From: Phaeovibrio sulfidiphilus
GTDB taxonomy: Bacteria > Pseudomonadota > Alphaproteobacteria > Rhodospirillales > Rhodospirillaceae
Length of the DNA stretch: 64,000 nucleotides
Direction of reading: 5' to 3'
Assembly (NCBI RefSeq): GCF_014861485.1
Contig: NZ_JACZHT010000001.1
Span: 682,001-746,000 of the forward strand
Each line of letters opens with the position of its first letter. Position 1 is the stretch's first letter. The notes under the pieces are model-generated. The model was not told the origin of the DNA and ran no database searches. It was given only the letters and a program-made list of their open reading frames with translations. The position numbers were made by a program, and so were the translations under genes. This document shows positions 58,137-64,000 of this stretch, one piece after another.

Positions 58137-58565
58137 TCAGGGCGCCTGGCGCTCCAGTTCCTCCATGTCGTCGTCCGAGAAGCCGAAGTGGTGGCCGATC
58201 TCGTGGATCATCACGTGGCGGACCAGGCCGGACAGATCCTCGCCAGTCTCCACCCAGTAGCACAGCAGGGGAACCCGGTAGAGGAAGATCATGTCCGGGC
58301 GGCGCGGAAGATCCTGGACCGACCGGTGGTTCACGGGCACGCCGTCGTACAGGCCCAGAAGATCGAACGGGCTTTCCAGCTCCAGATCCCGCAGGACATC
58401 GTCCTCGGGGAACTCCTCGATCCGCACAACAATATCCCGGCAGTGGGCGCGCAGAACCTCGGGGACGGACAGGAAGGCATCCTGGGCCAGGGCCTCGAGC
58501 TCCGCCGAGGTGGGCGGCGTGGTGAAGGCGGGCGCGTCGCCGCGCGGTGTCCGGTTCCGGGCCAT
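58137..58565 (-). CDS. Small zincin-like metallopeptidase
   Basis: 142 residues. HEIGHHFGFSDDDM at 121-134 holds the HExxH zinc motif and the third ligand expected of this small bacterial family. Its substrate is unknown. It follows the membrane-protein gene by one base and is presumably co-translated with it. Confidence 0.85.
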   Translation of the reverse strand: MARNRTPRGDAPAFTTPPTSAELEALAQDAFLSVPEVLRAHCRDIVVRIEEFPEDDVLRDLELESPFDLLGLYDGVPVNHRSVQDLPRRPDMIFLYRVPLLCYWVETGEDLSGLVRHVMIHEIGHHFGFSDDDMEELERQAP

Positions 58566-58566
58566 G

Positions 58567-59478
58567 CTAGCGGGCCTCCGGGGTCGGGGCCGGGGCGGGC
58601 GCCGGTTCGGTAGCCTCGCTGTCGGTGGATACGGGGTCCGCTGGGTCTGTTGTCGGTTGGGCAGCCGTGCTGTCCATGTCATCGGTCTGCGGTTCCGCCT
58701 CCGGAGCGGGCTCGGCGGGGAACGGCTCGAAGCGGTTCTTCCAGAAGGACCAGAAATAGCGCTCGCCGCCGGTTTCCAGGACCACGGAGTACGGGTTGCC
58801 GTGCTCGGGATCCGGCCAGCGGGCCCGCTTGTGCTGGTAGACGTACCAGGGCCAGGAGGCGTCCACCGGGTGATAGAGCACCGGATCCGAGGGCAGGGTC
58901 CGGGCGATGAACAACTGGCTCTCGGCTTCCGGGGCGATCTCGAGGGCGCTGCGCTGAACGCTGGTGGCGCAATAGGCGGAGACCGCGCCCCAGAACAGGG
59001 CATAGCCCGCCAGCACCGCCAGGACGGTGCGTCCCGCAATCCGCAGATAGGCGGCCTTCACCGGCCACAGCGAGTAGACCACCGCGGGATAGATGAACAG
59101 GGCAAAGAACGGAGACGAGCTCGGGTGCGAGAACAGGGGCCCGATATCAAACAGCGTGGTCGCGAGCCACCAGGCGGGAAAGGCCCCCAGTGCCCAGACC
59201 AGCATCCACACGGTGACGACGCGCCAGAAGGGGCGCTCCTCGTCCCGGGACCAGGTCGGGATAAACGCCGCATAGGCCAGGAACCCCAGGGCCAGAAGGG
59301 CTGGGATCATCACCAGGGAGGTGACCCAATAGTAGAACGTCAGCTGGCTGTCCGACGTGGAGGGGTCGAAAATGAAGGTGTAGCCCACGAGCCAGAGAGC
59401 GAGAAGAAGCCCCCCGGGAACGGCTCGAAGCCAGACAAGCCAGGGGTATTTGCTTTCGATTCCGGACGACAGGGGCAT
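58567..59478 (-). CDS. Multi-pass membrane protein of unknown function
   Basis: 303 residues; I do not recognise the family. About five hydrophobic segments lie in residues 14-165. A soluble domain follows (about 170-250, with SWPWYVYQHKRARWPDPEHG). The last 50 residues are rich in Pro, Thr, Ala and Glu and probably unstructured. It is one base from the zincin gene, which suggests a shared function, perhaps an envelope process. Confidence 0.75.
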   Translation of the reverse strand: MPLSSGIESKYPWLVWLRAVPGGLLLALWLVGYTFIFDPSTSDSQLTFYYWVTSLVMIPALLALGFLAYAAFIPTWSRDEERPFWRVVTVWMLVWALGAFPAWWLATTLFDIGPLFSHPSSSPFFALFIYPAVVYSLWPVKAAYLRIAGRTVLAVLAGYALFWGAVSAYCATSVQRSALEIAPEAESQLFIARTLPSDPVLYHPVDASWPWYVYQHKRARWPDPEHGNPYSVVLETGGERYFWSFWKNRFEPFPAEPAPEAEPQTDDMDSTAAQPTTDPADPVSTDSEATEPAPAPAPTPEAR

Positions 59479-59829
59479 GGGCGGGATCCTTCTGACACCT
59501 CGGTTGAGTGCGCTTCCCGACAGGGGGTGTGGGGGATTTTTACCCTAACGGCCGCTGGCAGAAAAGCAATGGTTGATCCGGGGCCGCGCGCCATGGGATC
59601 GGGGGCGGAAAACACCCGGTTCCGTGCAGCGCTGGGGGTGCGCGGGGGCGCTGCGGACCCGTGTCCGGCGCTGCCAGCGGTCGCGGGCTCCCCGTCCTCC
59701 CGAGCCACAAAAAACCCCCACCTGTGTGCCCGGGGCCGGTGTCCTCCGAGCCCCTCTCCCCCGGTGCCACAAAAAAAGCGCGCCGGGCGGGGCGCGCTTT
59801 TTCCTGGGTCTCGGCCGACAGGCCCGCGA
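59479..59829. other. Spacer with the aat terminator
   Basis: 351 bp. The right end holds the terminator of the aminotransferase gene. The middle is GC-rich with two GCCACAAAAAA stretches (59704 and 59765) and no visible gene. Confidence 0.45.
59771..59802 (-). terminator. Rho-independent terminator of the aminotransferase gene
   Basis: Minus strand: arms AGCGCGCC / GGCGCGCT (59798-59791 and 59784-59777), then seven Us. It lies about 30 bases past the stop codon. Confidence 0.9.
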
Positions 59830-61377
<1,548 letters not shown>

Positions 61378-62877
61378 CTAGTCCCTCCAGAAGCGGTAGT
61401 CCAGGAGCACCATCATGGTGAACAGCTCGAGCCGCCCCATCAGCATGCCCGCCGAGAACACCCACTTGGCCTCCGGCGACAGGCTGCTGTAGTTCCCCAC
61501 CGGGCCGATGATGGCGCCCACTCCGGGGCCCACGTTGCAGACCGTGGCCACCGAGCCGGAAATCGCGCTGACCCAGTCCAGGCCCAGCAAGCCCAGAATG
61601 AGGGCAAAGAACCAGATCGTCACCGCCTGGGCAAAGAAGAACAGGCACACCGAGACCGCAATATCATCATCGATGGTGCGCCCGCCGTAGGTGGGCATGA
61701 CGACCGCGTGGGGCAGGTAGCGGCGCCGGATGTGGGACGACAGGACGATGAACGCCACCTGGAACCGGAACGTCTTGATGCCGCCGGTGGTCGATCCGGT
61801 ACACCCGCCGAAGAACAGGAGCATGAAGAAGAACAGGAGCGCGAAGCTGCCCCAGGCCGAGTAGTCCTCGTAGACCAGGCCCGTTGTCGTGATGACCGAC
61901 GTCACCGAGAAGGTGCCGGTGGTGATCGCCTGCAGGAACCCGACATCCGACTTCATCCAGTGATAGACCGAGATCACCAGCGAGAAGACCACCAGAATCG
62001 CCAGGAAGCCCCGGACCTGCGGGTCACGGTAGAGGGCCTCGGGGCGGCCGCGGATGGCGCGCACGTACAGAAGGAAGGGCAGGGCGCCCAGCACCATGCC
62101 TCCGATCAGGAACCACAGGGCCATCGGGGGAAGGGCCGCCACCGACGAGTCCGAGTTGGCAAAGCCCCCCGTCGAGACGGCGGACATGGCCAGGCACACG
62201 GCCTCCAGCGTGGGGAGCCCCGCGAACAGAAGACCGCCGATCATGACAAAGGTCATGGTCAGGTAGACGACCAGGATCGCCGCCCCCAGGCCGGCGAAGC
62301 GGGTCATGCCGTGCTCGCTGGTGTCCGAGTTCTCAACGCGGAACAGCTGCATGCCGCCCACCCGAAGCGCGGGCAGAAGCGTCGTGGCCATGCCAATGAT
62401 GCCGATTCCCCCGACCCAGTGCAGCAGCGAGCGCCATAGCAGGAGCCCCGGAGGCTGGTGCTCCAGATGGGTCAGGATCGTGGCGCCGGTGGCGGTCAGG
62501 CCGGAGACGCTCTCGAAGATGGCGTCGGTCATGCCCACGTTGTCGTTGGCAAAGACGAACGGCAGCCCTCCGAAGAAGGACAGGGTCAGCCAGGACAGGG
62601 CCGTCAGGAGGAAGCCCTGCCGCAGGTTCAGCTGGGACGAGCGGCGGTGGTTCGACGCCACCAGCATCAGCCCGGCAAAGACGGTGATCCCGCTGGACAG
62701 GAGGAACTCCCGCCAGTCCCTCTCGTTGAGGGCAATGTCCAGGATGGCGGGGCCCAGCATGGCGATTCCCAGAATCGTCAGCAAAATCCCAAGGATGAAG
62801 AAGACGGGCTGGAGCTCGATGCTCCCGACGTGCAGCCGGGTGGAGCGCGCATACCGCGCGTTGTTGATCACGCCCAT
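61378..62877 (-). CDS. trkH: Potassium uptake channel subunit TrkH
   Basis: Membrane subunit of the Trk potassium uptake system. It has 499 residues with about ten membrane segments. The four filter loops are recognisable: [24 protein letters not shown] and CNVGPGVGA, each with the conserved glycine. The regulatory NAD-binding subunit TrkA is not in the window. The gene is divergent from uvrB with only 78 bp between. Confidence 0.93.
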   Translation of the reverse strand: MGVINNARYARSTRLHVGSIELQPVFFILGILLTILGIAMLGPAILDIALNERDWREFLLSSGITVFAGLMLVASNHRRSSQLNLRQGFLLTALSWLTLSFFGGLPFVFANDNVGMTDAIFESVSGLTATGATILTHLEHQPPGLLLWRSLLHWVGGIGIIGMATTLLPALRVGGMQLFRVENSDTSEHGMTRFAGLGAAILVVYLTMTFVMIGGLLFAGLPTLEAVCLAMSAVSTGGFANSDSSVAALPPMALWFLIGGMVLGALPFLLYVRAIRGRPEALYRDPQVRGFLAILVVFSLVISVYHWMKSDVGFLQAITTGTFSVTSVITTTGLVYEDYSAWGSFALLFFFMLLFFGGCTGSTTGGIKTFRFQVAFIVLSSHIRRRYLPHAVVMPTYGGRTIDDDIAVSVCLFFFAQAVTIWFFALILGLLGLDWVSAISGSVATVCNVGPGVGAIIGPVGNYSSLSPEAKWVFSAGMLMGRLELFTMMVLLDYRFWRD

Positions 62878-62955
62878 GGGGAAACAGTCCTCCGGAAACG
62901 ACTTTTTTTACCGTGCCACTGGCATCGGGCTCGATTTGATCCTATCGTCAGGGCT

Positions 62956-64000
62956 ATGTCCATGCCTTGTCCTGTCCCGCTTTATCAACGCCCCGCCGCC
63001 GGATCACGGGCGGAGTTTCGTCTTGCCTCCGAGTACGCCCCTGCGGGCGACCAGCCGGAGGCCATAGCCAGTCTTGTCCGCGGCCTGGAGGCCGGAGACC
63101 GGGACCAGGTTCTTCTGGGCGTAACGGGCTCCGGCAAAACCTTTACCATGGCCAAGGTGATCGAGGCCATGGGGCGACCCAGTTTGATCATGGCGCCCAA
63201 CAAGACGCTGGCCGCCCAGCTCTACGGCGAGTTCAAGGCGTTCTTTCCCGACAACGCCGTCGAGTATTTTGTCAGCTATTACGACTACTATCAGCCGGAG
63301 GCGTATGTCCCCCGAACGGATACGTACATCGAAAAGGACTCCTCGATCAACGAGCAGATTGACCGGATGCGCCACGCCGCCACCCGGGCCCTGCTGGAGC
63401 GGCGCGATGTCATCCTGATTGCCTCCGTCTCGTGCATCTACGGTATCGGCGCCGTCGAGTCCTACGCCCACATGATCGTGACGGTCACCAAGGGCCAGAC
63501 CGTGGACCGCGCGGCCCTGCTGAAGGGACTGGTGGAGCTTCAGTACACCCGCAACGACACGGCGTTCACCCGCGGGACGTTCCGGGTCCGGGGCGACTCC
63601 GTCGAGATCTTTCCCGCCCACTACGCGGACCGGGCCTGGCGGATCAGCCTCTGGGACGACGAGGTGGAGGCCATCCGGGAGTTCGACCCCCTGACGGGCG
63701 AGGTCCACATGGCCCTCGACACCATCTCGGTCTATCCCGCCAGCCACTACGTGACGCCGCGCCCGGCCCTGTCCCAGGCGATCCGGACCATCAAGCAGGA
63801 GCTCAAGGAGCGTCTTGTCACCTTCCAGGAGGAGGGCAAGCTGCTGGAGGCCCAGAGGCTGGAGCAGCGCACCCGCTTCGACCTGGAGATGATGGAGGCC
63901 ACCGGCCACTGCAAGTCCATTGAAAACTACTCCCGGCATCTGACCGGGCGCGGTCCCGGCGAGCCGCCCCCCACCCTGTTCGAGTACCTGCCCGAGGACG
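62956..64000 (+). CDS. uvrB: UvrABC system protein B (5' part)
   Basis: DNA-damage recognition helicase of nucleotide excision repair. About 348 N-terminal codons are present; the family has about 670 or more, so the 3' half is missing. Walker A GVTGSGKT lies at 55-62. The beta-hairpin [12 protein letters not shown] at 108-119 is diagnostic. The ATG at 62956 has only AGGG close by; an ATG two codons later is possible. No LexA-type box was evident in the short upstream region. Confidence 0.96.
   Translation, partial: MSMPCPVPLYQRPAAGSRAEFRLASEYAPAGDQPEAIASLVRGLEAGDRDQVLLGVTGSGKTFTMAKVIEAMGRPSLIMAPNKTLAAQLYGEFKAFFPDNAVEYFVSYYDYYQPEAYVPRTDTYIEKDSSINEQIDRMRHAATRALLERRDVILIASVSCIYGIGAVESYAHMIVTVTKGQTVDRAALLKGLVELQYTRNDTAFTRGTFRVRGDSVEIFPAHYADRAWRISLWDDEVEAIREFDPLTGEVHMALDTISVYPASHYVTPRPALSQAIRTIKQELKERLVTFQEEGKLLEAQRLEQRTRFDLEMMEATGHCKSIENYSRHLTGRGPGEPPPTLFEYLPED

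Overview
The window is a compact, high-GC chromosomal segment of an alphaproteobacterium, most likely of Rhodospirillales type. I infer this from the gene order and protein families, not from any search. The clues are hemE beside a divergent ppsR-maf-aroE-coaE-dnaQ cluster, rho-mnmE-mnmG, kdsD-lptCAB-rpoN-ptsN, GapR (DUF2312), a general porin, HemJ in place of HemG/HemY, and an EF-G-like paralogue. There is no rRNA operon, insertion sequence, prophage, integrase or CRISPR array. One tRNA gene, tRNA-Leu(CAG), is present.

Layout. 1-7.0 kb, minus strand: mnmG (cut by the window edge), mnmE, rho, hemJ, hemH, hemE. 7.0-7.6 kb: a divergent spacer with DnaA-box-like sequences and GANTC sites, the probable replication origin. 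A perfect 16-bp parS site overlaps the mnmE start codon 4.4 kb away. 7.6-12.0 kb, plus strand: ppsR, maf, aroE, coaE, dnaQ and an acyl-ACP thioesterase-like gene, nearly all overlapping. 12.0-13.0 kb: non-coding DNA with four copies of an unrecognised interspersed repeat. 13.0-15.0 kb: an EF-G-like GTPase. 15.1-17.3 kb: mtnP and mtnA (methylthioadenosine salvage). 17.5-24.2 kb: a DMT transporter, ptsN, rpoN and the LPS transport genes lptB, lptA, lptC with kdsD. 24.5-26.5 kb: an RNase D-like exonuclease, tRNA-Leu and an NDUFA9-like dehydrogenase. 26.5-32.2 kb: a decayed RND fragment, cobC, and an RND pump with its adaptor.

32.4-41.4 kb: fba, a small membrane protein, then prmC, alaS, prfA and hisS (translation). 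41.6-48.2 kb: a DUF1499 protein, a Tat-exported DUF882 protein, gapR, a porin, ispE and a TPR protein. 48.6-53.7 kb: a uracil-DNA glycosylase, ribF and polA. 54.0-59.5 kb: cytochrome b561, a LysM protein, psd, pssA, a small zincin and a membrane protein. 59.8-64.0 kb: aspartate aminotransferase, TrkH and the 5' part of uvrB.

Almost all genes are housekeeping. They divide into cell-envelope synthesis (Lpt, Kds, PE synthesis, porin, LysM), translation and its quality control, haem synthesis, and DNA replication and repair. Transcription on both sides of the 7.0-7.6 kb spacer runs away from it, as expected at a bacterial origin. The features least explained by known biology are the four-copy repeat upstream of the EF-G-like gene, the RND remnant at 26.6 kb and a 39-bp tandem duplication downstream of ispE. 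I found no clear new multi-gene system.
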